A DNA stretch of 18,565 nt from an uncultured Porphyromonadaceae bacterium (GCA_900546835.1 UREH01000028.1:1-18565); one strand, 5' to 3'. Positions 6,992-14,560 are shown, counted from the first letter of the stretch. Numbers and translations: made by a program. The notes: generated from the sequence alone by a model not told the origin.

Positions 6992-7450
6992 ATGTTGCAA
7001 AGCGAAAAATTCCAGTGGCTCGCCGACGGCGTTGACCTTCCCGAGCTTGATTACGAGCTGATTCAGCGTTGGCTTACCCTTGTTGCAGAGCGCCACAACC
7101 GCATTGTGGGAAATCTTTCGTATATCTTCTGCAATGACTCGAAAATACTTGAGGTAAACCGGCAATTCCTTAATCACGACTACTTTACGGATATCATAAC
7201 CTTCGACGACTGCCGCGGGCGTCTGCTTCGCGGCGATATGTTCATCTCGCTCGAAACCGTGGCTACCAACGCTGTGGCCCAGGGCGCGACCTACGACGAG
7301 GAGCTCAGGCGCGTGATAGTCCATGGTGTGCTCCATCTCTGCGGCATCAACGACAAGGGGCCCGGAGAGCGCGAGATAATGGAAGCTAACGAAAACGAGG
7401 CGCTCGCACTTCTTGCAGAGCTCCCCGGAGGAGGGTTTGACTTCCAGTAA
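6992..7450 (+). CDS. ybeY: Endoribonuclease YbeY (rRNA maturation factor)
   Basis: YbeY is a metal-dependent single-strand endoribonuclease that helps mature the 3' end of 16S rRNA and monitors ribosome quality. The 152-residue protein has the family segment FCNDSKILEVNRQFLNHDY, then TDIITFDD, GDMFIS and the metal motif VHGVLHLCGINDKGPGE. His111 and His115 are present, but the third ligand of the usual H-x3-H-x5-H motif is Asp121 instead of His. I recall similar replacements in other Bacteroidetes YbeY proteins. ATG 6992 was preferred; a TTG at 6980 would add four residues (MNTG). The gene is followed after 48 bp by mnmG on the same strand and probably shares its transcript. Confidence 0.93.
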   Translation: MLQSEKFQWLADGVDLPELDYELIQRWLTLVAERHNRIVGNLSYIFCNDSKILEVNRQFLNHDYFTDIITFDDCRGRLLRGDMFISLETVATNAVAQGATYDEELRRVIVHGVLHLCGINDKGPGEREIMEANENEALALLAELPGGGFDFQ

Positions 7451-7498
7451 TTTGATTCATACTTTTTCTAAGACAGTAGAAAAGATAACAATAGGAAA

Positions 7499-9487
7499 AT
7501 GACGTTCGACTACGATGTGATAGTAGTGGGTGCCGGTCACGCCGGATGTGAGGCTGCCTCGGCGGCGGCACGTCTGGGGTCGCGTACCATTCTGATTACC
7601 ATCGACTTGAATAAAATTGCCCAAATGAGTTGCAATCCGGCCGTCGGCGGTATAGCCAAAGGTCAGATTGTAAGGGAAATAGACGCTCTCGGCGGCATGA
7701 TGGGAATTGTGACGGACCGCACCGCAATCCAGTTCCGCATGCTCAACCGCTCGAAGGGTCCTGCTATGTGGAGCCCGCGCGCGCAGAGCGACCGCATGCG
7801 CTTCTCCGAGGTGTGGCGTCACATACTGGAAAATACCGAAAATCTCAGCCTATGGCAGGATTCCGTAACTGAGCTGATTTTCGAGGATGGCGCTGATGAT
7901 GCTGATTCAGCTAAAGTAGCTGATATAGTCAATTTGGCCGACCGCGAGGAGCCAAAACTTTCCCGGCCGCGGGTTGTGGGCGTTAAGACTGCACTCGGAG
8001 CTACATTCAGTGCCAAAGCCGTGGTGCTTACCAACGGTACTTTCCTCAACGGACTGATGCATGTGGGCCGGACCATGATAGAGGGTGGTCGTTGCGCCGA
8101 AGCAGCCTCACATGGCATAAGCGAACAGCTTCGCGAGCTCGGTTTTGAGGTAGGGCGCATGAAGACCGGCACGCCCGTGCGTATCGACGGCCGCTCGGTC
8201 GACTGGACACAGACCATCCCTCAGGAATTGGAGGAGGATTTTCACCATTTTTCCTATCTGCCGGAGGTAAAACGCGAGCTGTGTCAGCGCCGCTGCTACA
8301 ACGTTTTTACAAGCGAGGAAACCCATGATATCCTTCGCGAGGGGTTGCCCGATTCGCCGCTCTATAACGGCCAGATTCAAAGTATAGGGCCGCGTTACTG
8401 TCCGTCGATTGAGACCAAAATCGTCACCTTCGCCGACAAGACGGAGCATCAGCTCTTCCTCGAGCCCGAAGGGGAGAAGACACAGGAGTTTTACCTGAAC
8501 GGCTTCTCCTCGTCGCTGCCGATGGATGTGCAGATACGCGCCTTGCAGACCATTCCCGCCTTCAGAAATGTGCAGATCTACCGCCCCGGCTACGCGATTG
8601 AATACGACTTTTTCGACCCTACGCAGCTACGCCATACGCTCGAGACTAAACTTGTGGACCATCTTTTCTTCGCCGGACAGATTAACGGGACCACGGGCTA
8701 TGAGGAGGCCGCCGGGCAGGGACTTATTGCAGGTGCCAACGCAGCATTGACAGTGCAAGGGAAGGCTCCCTTTACCCTCGGACGCGACCAGGCATACATC
8801 GGCGTCCTTATCGACGACCTCGTCACAAAAGGCGTCGACGAACCGTATCGTATGTTTACCTCGCGAGCCGAATACCGCATTCTTCTTCGTCAGGACGATG
8901 CAGACATGCGTCTCACGCCGCTTGCCTACGCCGTCGGACTTGCCGACGAACACCGTCATGACCTCATGCTTGAAAAGCAGCGCCTGCGCGATGAGCTGAT
9001 TGCATTTGTCGAAGATTTTCCCGTAAGGGTAGGGCAGGGAAATGAAATCCTTGCAGCCATCAATAACGAATATGGGTATGCCGGTACTCAGTCTGAGCTT
9101 ACCCCCTTGAAGGAGGGTTGTCGACTGAAGGCGCTCGTGCTCCGGCCGCAGCTCAATATAATGATGCTCGCGCGATATATCCCGGAACTTGCCGCGCAGA
9201 TAGAAGCTTTGGCCGAAGACCGTCGGGAGGAGATAGTCGAGGCCGCAGAGGTTCTTCTGAAGTACGACGGATATATAAAGCGCGAACAGCTAATCGCCGA
9301 CAAGATTCAGCGACTCGAAAGCGTGGCGCTCGGCGACCGCTTCGATTATGCCTCGATCAACGCACTCTCGACCGAAGCACGGCAGAAGCTCGAACGTATC
9401 CGTCCGGCCACTGTTGCTCAGGCATCACGAATACCGGGCGTTTCGCCGGCCGACATCAATATACTCCTGCTCCTTTCGGGGCGATGA
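7499..9487 (+). CDS. mnmG: tRNA uridine-5-carboxymethylaminomethyl modification enzyme MnmG (GidA)
   Basis: FAD-dependent subunit of the MnmE-MnmG complex, which installs the (carboxymethyl)aminomethyl group at C5 of wobble uridine 34 in tRNAs. Seen in the 662 residues: the N-terminal dinucleotide-binding motif VVGAGHAGCEAA, the family motifs QMSCNPAVGGIAKG and KGPAMWSPRAQSDR, the segment GRMKTGTPVRIDGRSVD, GPRYCPSIETK, PGYAIEYDFFDP and FFAGQINGTTGYEEAAGQG, and a complete C-terminal tRNA-binding helical domain ending RIPGVSPADINILLLLSGR. It is about 30 residues longer than E. coli MnmG owing to an acidic insertion at residues 131-157. The ATG at 7499 is the family-consistent start. The gene sits between two parS-like sites; gidA lies close to the replication origin in many bacteria. 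Confidence 0.97.
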   Translation: MTFDYDVIVVGAGHAGCEAASAAARLGSRTILITIDLNKIAQMSCNPAVGGIAKGQIVREIDALGGMMGIVTDRTAIQFRMLNRSKGPAMWSPRAQSDRMRFSEVWRHILENTENLSLWQDSVTELIFEDGADDADSAKVADIVNLADREEPKLSRPRVVGVKTALGATFSAKAVVLTNGTFLNGLMHVGRTMIEGGRCAEAASHGISEQLRELGFEVGRMKTGTPVRIDGRSVDWTQTIPQELEEDFHHFSYLPEVKRELCQRRCYNVFTSEETHDILREGLPDSPLYNGQIQSIGPRYCPSIETKIVTFADKTEHQLFLEPEGEKTQEFYLNGFSSSLPMDVQIRALQTIPAFRNVQIYRPGYAIEYDFFDPTQLRHTLETKLVDHLFFAGQINGTTGYEEAAGQGLIAGANAALTVQGKAPFTLGRDQAYIGVLIDDLVTKGVDEPYRMFTSRAEYRILLRQDDADMRLTPLAYAVGLADEHRHDLMLEKQRLRDELIAFVEDFPVRVGQGNEILAAINNEYGYAGTQSELTPLKEGCRLKALVLRPQLNIMMLARYIPELAAQIEALAEDRREEIVEAAEVLLKYDGYIKREQLIADKIQRLESVALGDRFDYASINALSTEARQKLERIRPATVAQASRIPGVSPADINILLLLSGR

Positions 9488-9489
9488 AT

Positions 9490-9505
9490 TGTTTCACGTG
9501 GAACA
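9490..9505. promoter_or_regulatory. parS-like ParB (Spo0J) binding site 2
   Basis: TGTTTCACGTGGAACA; its reverse complement TGTTCCACGTGAAACA matches the parS consensus TGTTNCACGTGAAACA at every position. It begins two bases after the mnmG stop codon, in the mnmG-apt spacer, and lies 3,987 bp from site 1. The match is too long and specific to expect twice in 18.5 kb by chance. Confidence 0.87.
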
Positions 9506-9588
9506 TTACGAACTCTGACAACATCAGACTGTTAGACGTCCAAAACATAAATTCCGAACATTAACCCAATCAAGAAATAAAACCAACA

Positions 9589-10116
9589 ATGACAGATATG
9601 GAATACATCAAATCGAAAGTTCGCGACGTGGTTGATTTCCCCCAAAAGGGAGTCGTGTTTAAAGATCTCACCACAGTGTTCAAGGATCCCCGCGCCCTCC
9701 ACATCATCGGATGGGACCTCTCGCAGACCTACCGCGACAAGGGTGTGACGAAGGTTGTAGGCATCGAGTCGCGCGGTTTCATCGGCGGTTCGATTCTGGC
9801 TTTCGAACTCGGAGCCGGATTCGTGCCCGTGCGTAAGCCCGGCAAACTTCCCGCCGACACTCTGCAGGCTACCTACGACAAGGAATACGGCAAGGACACA
9901 ATCGAGATTCACCGCGACGCCATCACCCCCGATGATATAGTAGTGCTCCACGACGACGTGCTCGCAACCGGCGGCACAATGGCCGCAGCCTACAATCTGG
10001 TGAAGAGCATGAATCCGAAAAAAATCTACATCAACTTCATCATCGAACTTACCGCCCTCAACGGACGCGCCAACCTCCCCGCCGACGCCGAAGTCACCAG
10101 CCTCATCAAATACTGA
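9589..10116 (+). CDS. apt: Adenine phosphoribosyltransferase
   Basis: Apt salvages adenine by transferring phosphoribose from PRPP to make AMP in the cytoplasm. The 175-residue protein has the usual family length and motifs: VDFPQKGVVFKDLTTVFKDP near the N-terminus, GIESRGFIGG (adenine/pyrophosphate loop), PVRKPGKLPADTL (flexible loop), and the PRPP-binding signature VVLHDDVLATGGT at about 123-135. The start is ATG 9589; a second in-frame ATG at 9598 would shorten it by three residues. It lies 101 bp after mnmG with the second parS-like site between them, and is followed 34 bp later by a strong stem-loop terminator. It converges on uvrC. Confidence 0.96.
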   Translation: MTDMEYIKSKVRDVVDFPQKGVVFKDLTTVFKDPRALHIIGWDLSQTYRDKGVTKVVGIESRGFIGGSILAFELGAGFVPVRKPGKLPADTLQATYDKEYGKDTIEIHRDAITPDDIVVLHDDVLATGGTMAAAYNLVKSMNPKKIYINFIIELTALNGRANLPADAEVTSLIKY

Positions 10117-10150
10117 TACCAAAGTATAACATAACCTGCCGCAAACCATG

Positions 10151-10197
10151 TGACGTTGTGTCAAAATTCAAAAATTTGACACAACGTCATTCTTTTT
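10151..10197 (+). terminator. Rho-independent terminator after apt
   Basis: TGACGTTGTGTCAAA (10151-10165) pairs perfectly with TTTGACACAACGTCA (10175-10189), giving a 15-bp stem with a 9-base loop, followed by TTCTTTTT. The geometry fits a plus-strand terminator for apt. The stem is unusually long and not very GC-rich. Confidence 0.85.
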
Positions 10198-10382
10198 CCG
10201 GATGGCGAAGGTGCTGTCAGCTATCGGCCTTTGGTCGCTTTGCCTATGCGAAGAGTCCCTCGGGCGACGACCCAGATGAGCCATTATGACACACCCTCAC
10301 ATTGTTTATGGCAGCTGTGAAATACCCTCAGAAATCATCAACATTATTGGTGCGACCTTTGCAACGCCCTCGGGGTGGAATC
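10198..10382. other. Unassigned spacer between convergent apt and uvrC
   Basis: This 185-bp stretch holds no convincing gene. It contains four CCCTC motifs on the plus strand (10257, 10294, 10325, 10367), two of them extended to CCCTCGGG and lying 110 bp apart. The minus strand has short open stretches broken by stop codons, and the plus strand has one 25-codon ORF (10202-10279) with no supporting feature. It looks unlike the short AT-rich spacers elsewhere in the window. It may be a remnant, a dispersed repeat or a structured RNA; I cannot tell which. Confidence 0.4.
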
Positions 10383-12227
10383 TTACTGGTTTGACGCGTG
10401 CGAAGGGTGCGGAGCGGTGAAGTGGGAGCGCACAAGGCGCGCTTTGGCCGGGCCGATTACTTCGGCGAGGGCGTCGAGCGAGGCTTCGCTGACGCGCTTC
10501 ACGCTCTTGAAATGGCGCAGGAGGGTTTCCTGCGTGGCGGGACCGATTCCCTTGATTTCCGAAAGTTCGCTTACGATGGCCGACTTCGAGCGGCGGTTGC
10601 GATGGTGGGTGATGCCGAAGCGGTGGGCCTCGTCGCGCAGATTTTGCACCACGCGCAGCGACTCCGAGTTCTTGTCGATGTAGAGCGGGAAGCTGTCGCC
10701 TGGGAAATAAATCTCTTCAAGCCGCTTGGCGATGCCTACCACGGCGATTTTGCCGCGCAGACCGATTTCGTCGAGAGCCTCTACGGCCGCGCTGAGCTGA
10801 CCTTTGCCGCCGTCGACCACGATGAGCTGGGGAAGGTCGTCGGGAGCCTCCTCCATAAGGCGCGTATAACGGCGCGTGAGCACCTCCTTCATCGAAGCGA
10901 AGTCGTCGGGGCCGACAACGGTCTTGATGTTGAAATGTCGGTAGTCGCGTTTAGCCGGTTTGGCGTCGCGGAACACCACGCAGCTCGCCACGGGATTCGT
11001 GCCCTGAATATTGGAGTTGTCGAAACATTCGATATGGCGCGGCAGTTCCGAGAGGCGGAAATCGGCCTTGATGCGTTCGAGCGTGCGGTTGGTGCGCTGC
11101 TCGGGATCGGTGCGCTCCATCTGCTTGAGGGCGTCGATTTTAGCCTGACGCGCATTGCGTGTGCTCACGTCGAGCAGTTTGGCCTTGTCGCCGCGCTGAG
11201 GAATTGTGAACTCGGCGCCGTCGAAGTCGGCATCGGGGTAAAGCGGTACGATAACCTCCTTGAAATCAATGCCGAAGCGCGAACGAATCTCCTGCATGGC
11301 GTAGGCGAGCATCTGCGGGCCCTCCTCGTCGAGGCGGCGCTTGTACTGAAGCGTGACGCTGCGCACCACGGCGCCGCGGCACACGTGCATGTAGTTGATA
11401 TACACATCGTTGCCTCCGTCGTCGTCGATGCCGAACACGTCGACCTGGTCGAGCGTCTGGCTTACGATTACGCTCTTGGCGCGATAGCGCTCCACGAGCT
11501 GGTACTTCTCCTTGAGCGCCTGGGCCTCCTCGAAGCGGAGTTCGCCGGCGAGGCGTTCCATCTCGGTGCGGAGGTAGTTCATCAGTTCGCCCGTCTCGCC
11601 GCGGAGGATAAGGCGTATGTGGTCGATGTAGCGTGCATAGTCCTCGGGCGAGATGCGGCCCACGCAACATCCCAGGCAGCGCAGCATGTGGTATTCCAGA
11701 CAGAGCCGCCCCTTGCCGCGGGCAATCGAATCGGGCGTGATGGGAATTCGGCATGTACGGATAGGGTAGAGTTCGCGGGCGAGTTCGAGCACCGCCCGGG
11801 CTGCACCGGCTTCGGTGTAGGGGCCGAAGTATTTCGAGCCGTCGCGCAGGCGCTGGCGGGTGAGAAACACTCTCGGATAAGTCTCGCGGGTGATGCAGAT
11901 CCAGGGGTACGACTTGTCGTCCTTGAGCAGCACGTTGTAGCGCGGCTTGTACTCCTTGATCATCGAGTTCTCGAGATTGAGGGCATCCTGCTCGGTGGGT
12001 ACCACGATGTAGCTCAGGTCGGCGATTGCGCGCACGAGCAGGTTGGTGCGGAGCACGTCGTGGGTGCGGTTGAAGTAGCTCGACACGCGCCGCTTCAGGT
12101 TCTTGGCCTTGCCGACGTAGATCACCGTGCCCTCGGCGTCGTAGTAGGTGTAGACGCCGGGCGACTCGGGGAGAATTGCGAGTTTCTGCTGTAGTTCGGC
12201 TGATTTATTCTTTGAATGTTTGCCCAT
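10383..12227 (-). CDS. uvrC: UvrABC excinuclease subunit C
   Basis: UvrC makes both the 3' and 5' incisions in nucleotide excision repair after UvrA-UvrB damage recognition. The 614 residues carry every expected domain. The N-terminal GIY-YIG nuclease has Gly24-Val-Tyr26, Tyr37-Val-Gly39 (in GTVIYVGKAKNLKRRV) and catalytic Glu86 in ALNLENSMIKEYKPRYN. A Cys-rich segment follows (CLEYHMLRCLGCCVG, 176-190). The UVR helix pair that binds UvrB is at about 219-250 (ELRFEEAQALKEKY), and the RNase H-like 5' nuclease has Asp403 in IECFDNSNIQGT and Asp472 in VVDGGKGQL. Tandem helix-hairpin-helix motifs end the protein (IKGIGPATQETLLRHF). The ATG read from 12227 lies just downstream of a TATTTTTG box, so the leader must be very short. 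The gene is divergent from the carboxynorspermidine dehydrogenase gene and convergent with apt. Confidence 0.97.
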   Translation of the reverse strand: MGKHSKNKSAELQQKLAILPESPGVYTYYDAEGTVIYVGKAKNLKRRVSSYFNRTHDVLRTNLLVRAIADLSYIVVPTEQDALNLENSMIKEYKPRYNVLLKDDKSYPWICITRETYPRVFLTRQRLRDGSKYFGPYTEAGAARAVLELARELYPIRTCRIPITPDSIARGKGRLCLEYHMLRCLGCCVGRISPEDYARYIDHIRLILRGETGELMNYLRTEMERLAGELRFEEAQALKEKYQLVERYRAKSVIVSQTLDQVDVFGIDDDGGNDVYINYMHVCRGAVVRSVTLQYKRRLDEEGPQMLAYAMQEIRSRFGIDFKEVIVPLYPDADFDGAEFTIPQRGDKAKLLDVSTRNARQAKIDALKQMERTDPEQRTNRTLERIKADFRLSELPRHIECFDNSNIQGTNPVASCVVFRDAKPAKRDYRHFNIKTVVGPDDFASMKEVLTRRYTRLMEEAPDDLPQLIVVDGGKGQLSAAVEALDEIGLRGKIAVVGIAKRLEEIYFPGDSFPLYIDKNSESLRVVQNLRDEAHRFGITHHRNRRSKSAIVSELSEIKGIGPATQETLLRHFKSVKRVSEASLDALAEVIGPAKARLVRSHFTAPHPSHASNQ

Positions 12228-12234
12228 TTACATA

Positions 12235-12242
12235 CAAAAATA
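12235..12242 (-). promoter_or_regulatory. Bacteroidetes -7 promoter box for uvrC
   Basis: The minus strand reads TATTTTTG, an exact TAnnTTTG box, ending only seven bases before the uvrC ATG at 12227. This implies a leaderless or very short-leader mRNA, like that predicted for the WaaP-like kinase. No clear -33 element is visible. Confidence 0.45.
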
Positions 12243-12286
12243 CTAAAAAAGCTGTGAATTGCCTCGCGCTACAACATTTTTTTGCC

Positions 12287-12294
12287 TATATTTG
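12287..12294 (+). promoter_or_regulatory. Bacteroidetes -7 promoter box for the 12385-15612 gene set
   Basis: TATATTTG is an exact TAnnTTTG box. Transcription from about 12301 would give an 80-base leader before ATG 12385. The leader includes a possible hairpin pairing CGCCTT (12306-12311) with AAGGCG (12327-12332). The -33 region is weak. Confidence 0.5.
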
Positions 12295-12384
12295 CAAATT
12301 AGTACCGCCTTAAAGTTGTTACAAAGAAGGCGACATCAACCGAAAATCCGAAAAACTAAAAACGCAACTACCAGCAAAAGAAGA

Positions 12385-13626
12385 ATGGCAAAAGTGATCA
12401 TCATCGGCGCCGGAGGCGTGGGCAGTGTATGCGCCCACAAGTGCGCGCAGAATCCCGAAGTGTTCTCTGAAATCGTGATTGCCTCGCGCACACGAAAGAA
12501 ATGCGACGCCCTTGCCAAGGCGATAACCGAGGCGGCCGCCCGCCGCGGCCAGACGAACCTGCCGAAAATCGAGACCGACAGCGTCGACGCCGACAGCGTG
12601 GAGCAGCTCTGCGAGCTTTTCCGCCGTCATAAGCCCGAAATGGTAATCAATCTCGCCCTGCCGTATCAGGACCTCACGATAATGGAAGCCTGCCTGGAGT
12701 GCGGTGTCAACTATCTCGACACGGCCAACTACGAGCCGCGCGACGTGGCTCATTTCGAGTATTCCTGGCAGTGGGCCTACCGCGACCGCTTCGAGAAGGC
12801 CGGTCTGACGGCCATTCTCGGCTGCGGCTTTGACCCGGGAGTAAGCGGCGTATTCACCGCCTACGCCGCCAAGCACTATTTCTCGGCTATGGAGACCCTC
12901 GACATCGTGGACTGCAACGCCGGAAACCACGGCAAGGCTTTCGCCACCAACTTCAATCCTGAAATCAACATCCGCGAGATTACCCAGAACGGGCGCTACT
13001 ACCGCGACGGCCAGTGGATCACCACCGGGCCGCTCGAAATCCACGCTTCGCTCAACTATCCGAACATCGGCGCACGCGACAGCTACCTTCTCTATCACGA
13101 GGAGCTTGAAAGCCTCGTGCAGAACTTCCCCACCATAAAGCGCGCACGCTTCTGGATGACCTTCGGACAGGAATACCTCACGCACCTGCGCGTAATTCAG
13201 GACATCGGCATGGCCCGCATTGACGAAATCGACTACAACGGCCAGAAAATCGTACCCCTTCAGTTCCTCAAGGCCGTTCTGCCCGACCCTCAGAACCTCG
13301 GCGAGAACTACACCGGCGAAACCTCGATCGGCTGCCGCATCTACGGCCTCGACAAGGACGGCAAGCCGATGACCTACTATATCTACAACAACTGCTCGCA
13401 CCACGAGGCATATCTCGAGACCGGTATGCAGGCCGTGAGCTACACTACCGGCGTGCCCGCCATGGTGGGCGCCATGATGTTCCTCACCGGTAAATGGAAA
13501 AAAGCCGGTGTGCACAACGTGGAGGAGTTCGACCCCGATCCCTTCCTGGAGGAGCTGGCCGTGCAGGGACTTCCCTGGCACGAAATCCTCAACGGCGACC
13601 TCGAGGTCGACAAAATCGAGGGCTGA
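12385..13626 (+). CDS. Carboxynorspermidine dehydrogenase (saccharopine dehydrogenase family)
   Basis: NADPH-dependent enzyme that reductively couples aspartate semialdehyde to a diamine (putrescine or diaminopropane). The product, carboxyspermidine or carboxynorspermidine, is decarboxylated by NspC-type enzymes in the alternative spermidine pathway. The 413 residues begin MAKVIIIGAGGVGSVCAHKC, a Rossmann motif, followed by IVIASRTRKKCDAL, MVINLALPYQDLTIMEACLE, LDTANYE, the family motif ILGCGFDPGVSGVF (about 144-157), NAGNHGKAFATNFNPE, LLPDP-like AVLPDP, YTGETSIGC, and VSYTTGVPAM near the end. These match the Vibrio/Campylobacter CANSDH family better than lysine-pathway saccharopine dehydrogenases. 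ATG 12385 is chosen because it abuts the Rossmann motif; an open frame continues 42 codons upstream but crosses the promoter. nspC is not in the window. Confidence 0.9.
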   Translation: MAKVIIIGAGGVGSVCAHKCAQNPEVFSEIVIASRTRKKCDALAKAITEAAARRGQTNLPKIETDSVDADSVEQLCELFRRHKPEMVINLALPYQDLTIMEACLECGVNYLDTANYEPRDVAHFEYSWQWAYRDRFEKAGLTAILGCGFDPGVSGVFTAYAAKHYFSAMETLDIVDCNAGNHGKAFATNFNPEINIREITQNGRYYRDGQWITTGPLEIHASLNYPNIGARDSYLLYHEELESLVQNFPTIKRARFWMTFGQEYLTHLRVIQDIGMARIDEIDYNGQKIVPLQFLKAVLPDPQNLGENYTGETSIGCRIYGLDKDGKPMTYYIYNNCSHHEAYLETGMQAVSYTTGVPAMVGAMMFLTGKWKKAGVHNVEEFDPDPFLEELAVQGLPWHEILNGDLEVDKIEG

Positions 13627-13675
13627 CCTTACTTTAAACCACCCATAAAAGACTAACAACAAAAAAAATGACATT

Positions 13676-14560
13676 ATGGAAGACAAATATCATCAGGCTA
13701 TAGCCGAAAGCAAGGTGACGGACGACGATGCCGCCGTGAAGGCCGCCGTCGACAAAATCCTCGCCGAAAACCTCAAGGAAAACATGAACGAAGAGGTCTA
13801 CAAATTCCTCTTCAACTGCATAGACCTCACCACCCTCCGCTCGACCGACTCGCCGCGCAGCGTGGCCGATTTCGTGGAGCGCGTCAACGACTTCGACAAC
13901 GAGCATCCCGAGATGAAAAATGTTGCCGCCATCTGCGTTTATCCCAACTTCTCGCAGGTGGTACGCACCGTGCTCGAGGTGAGCGACGTCGACATAGCCT
14001 GCGTGGCCGGCTGCTTCCCTTCGTCGCAGTCGTTCCTCGAGGTGAAGGTGGCCGAAGTAGCTCTGGCCGTTGAGGGCGGTGCCGACGAAATCGACATCGT
14101 GCTCAATCTCGGCAACTTCCTCGATGGCGACTACGAGGAGGTGTGCGACGAAATCTCCGAGCTCAAGCACTCCTGCCGCGAAGCCCGTCTGAAAGTGATT
14201 CTGGAGGCCGGCGCTCTCAAGACGGCCTCCAACATCAAGGCCGCCTCGATTCTGAGCATGTATAGCGGTGCCGACTTCATCAAGACCTCGACCGGCAAGG
14301 AATATCCCGGCGCCGACCTTCAGGCCGCCTACGTGATGTGTCAGTGCATCAAGGAGTACTTCGAGAAGACCGGCCGCATGGTAGGCTTCAAGCCCGCGGG
14401 AGGTGTCCGCACACCCGAGGAGGCCGTATCATACTACTGCATCGTCAAGGAAGTGCTCGGCGAGCAGTGGCTCACCAATGAATACTTCCGTATCGGCGCA
14501 TCCGGGCTGGCCAACAATCTTCTTTCGGCCATTTGGGGCACTGAGACAAAGTATTTCTAA
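13676..14560 (+). CDS. deoC: Deoxyribose-phosphate aldolase
   Basis: DeoC splits 2-deoxyribose 5-phosphate into acetaldehyde and glyceraldehyde 3-phosphate, feeding deoxynucleosides into glycolysis. The 294-residue TIM-barrel protein shows IDLTTL near the first strand, ICVYPNF, GADEIDIVLNLGNFLDGD with the catalytic Asp at about 138-140, VILEAGAL, the Schiff-base lysine Lys203 in FIKTSTGK, and the second active-site lysine Lys239 in VGFKPAGGVRT. It is about 35 residues longer than the E. coli enzyme through an acidic, helical N-terminal extension. ATG 13676 is preferred; an upstream ATG at 13668 is out of frame. It follows the dehydrogenase gene by 49 bp and precedes the GYF-CD225 gene by 24 bp, so all are probably one operon. 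Confidence 0.96.
   Translation: MEDKYHQAIAESKVTDDDAAVKAAVDKILAENLKENMNEEVYKFLFNCIDLTTLRSTDSPRSVADFVERVNDFDNEHPEMKNVAAICVYPNFSQVVRTVLEVSDVDIACVAGCFPSSQSFLEVKVAEVALAVEGGADEIDIVLNLGNFLDGDYEEVCDEISELKHSCREARLKVILEAGALKTASNIKAASILSMYSGADFIKTSTGKEYPGADLQAAYVMCQCIKEYFEKTGRMVGFKPAGGVRTPEEAVSYYCIVKEVLGEQWLTNEYFRIGASGLANNLLSAIWGTETKYF

Noticed and set aside
10202..10279. A 25-codon ORF (starting MAKVLSAIG) after the apt terminator
   Set aside because: Very short, no promoter box, no family similarity I recognize, and it lies just beyond a terminator; kept only as part of the unassigned spacer.
11382..11387. CACGTG core inside uvrC
   Set aside because: Flanking bases do not match parS; the 6-mer alone is expected by chance.
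10398..12194. A 598-codon open frame on the plus strand, antisense to uvrC
   Set aside because: It mirrors uvrC codon structure, has a biased Ala/Val/His/Glu composition with no recognizable domain, and uvrC is unmistakable on the other strand.
12259..12384. N-terminal extension of 42 codons for the carboxynorspermidine dehydrogenase
   Set aside because: The segment overlaps the TATATTTG promoter box and has no family similarity; the protein family starts at the Rossmann motif, at ATG 12385.
12319..13686. A 455-codon open frame antisense to the carboxynorspermidine dehydrogenase
   Set aside because: No family motif, composition typical of an antisense shadow in GC-rich DNA, and the sense gene is well supported.
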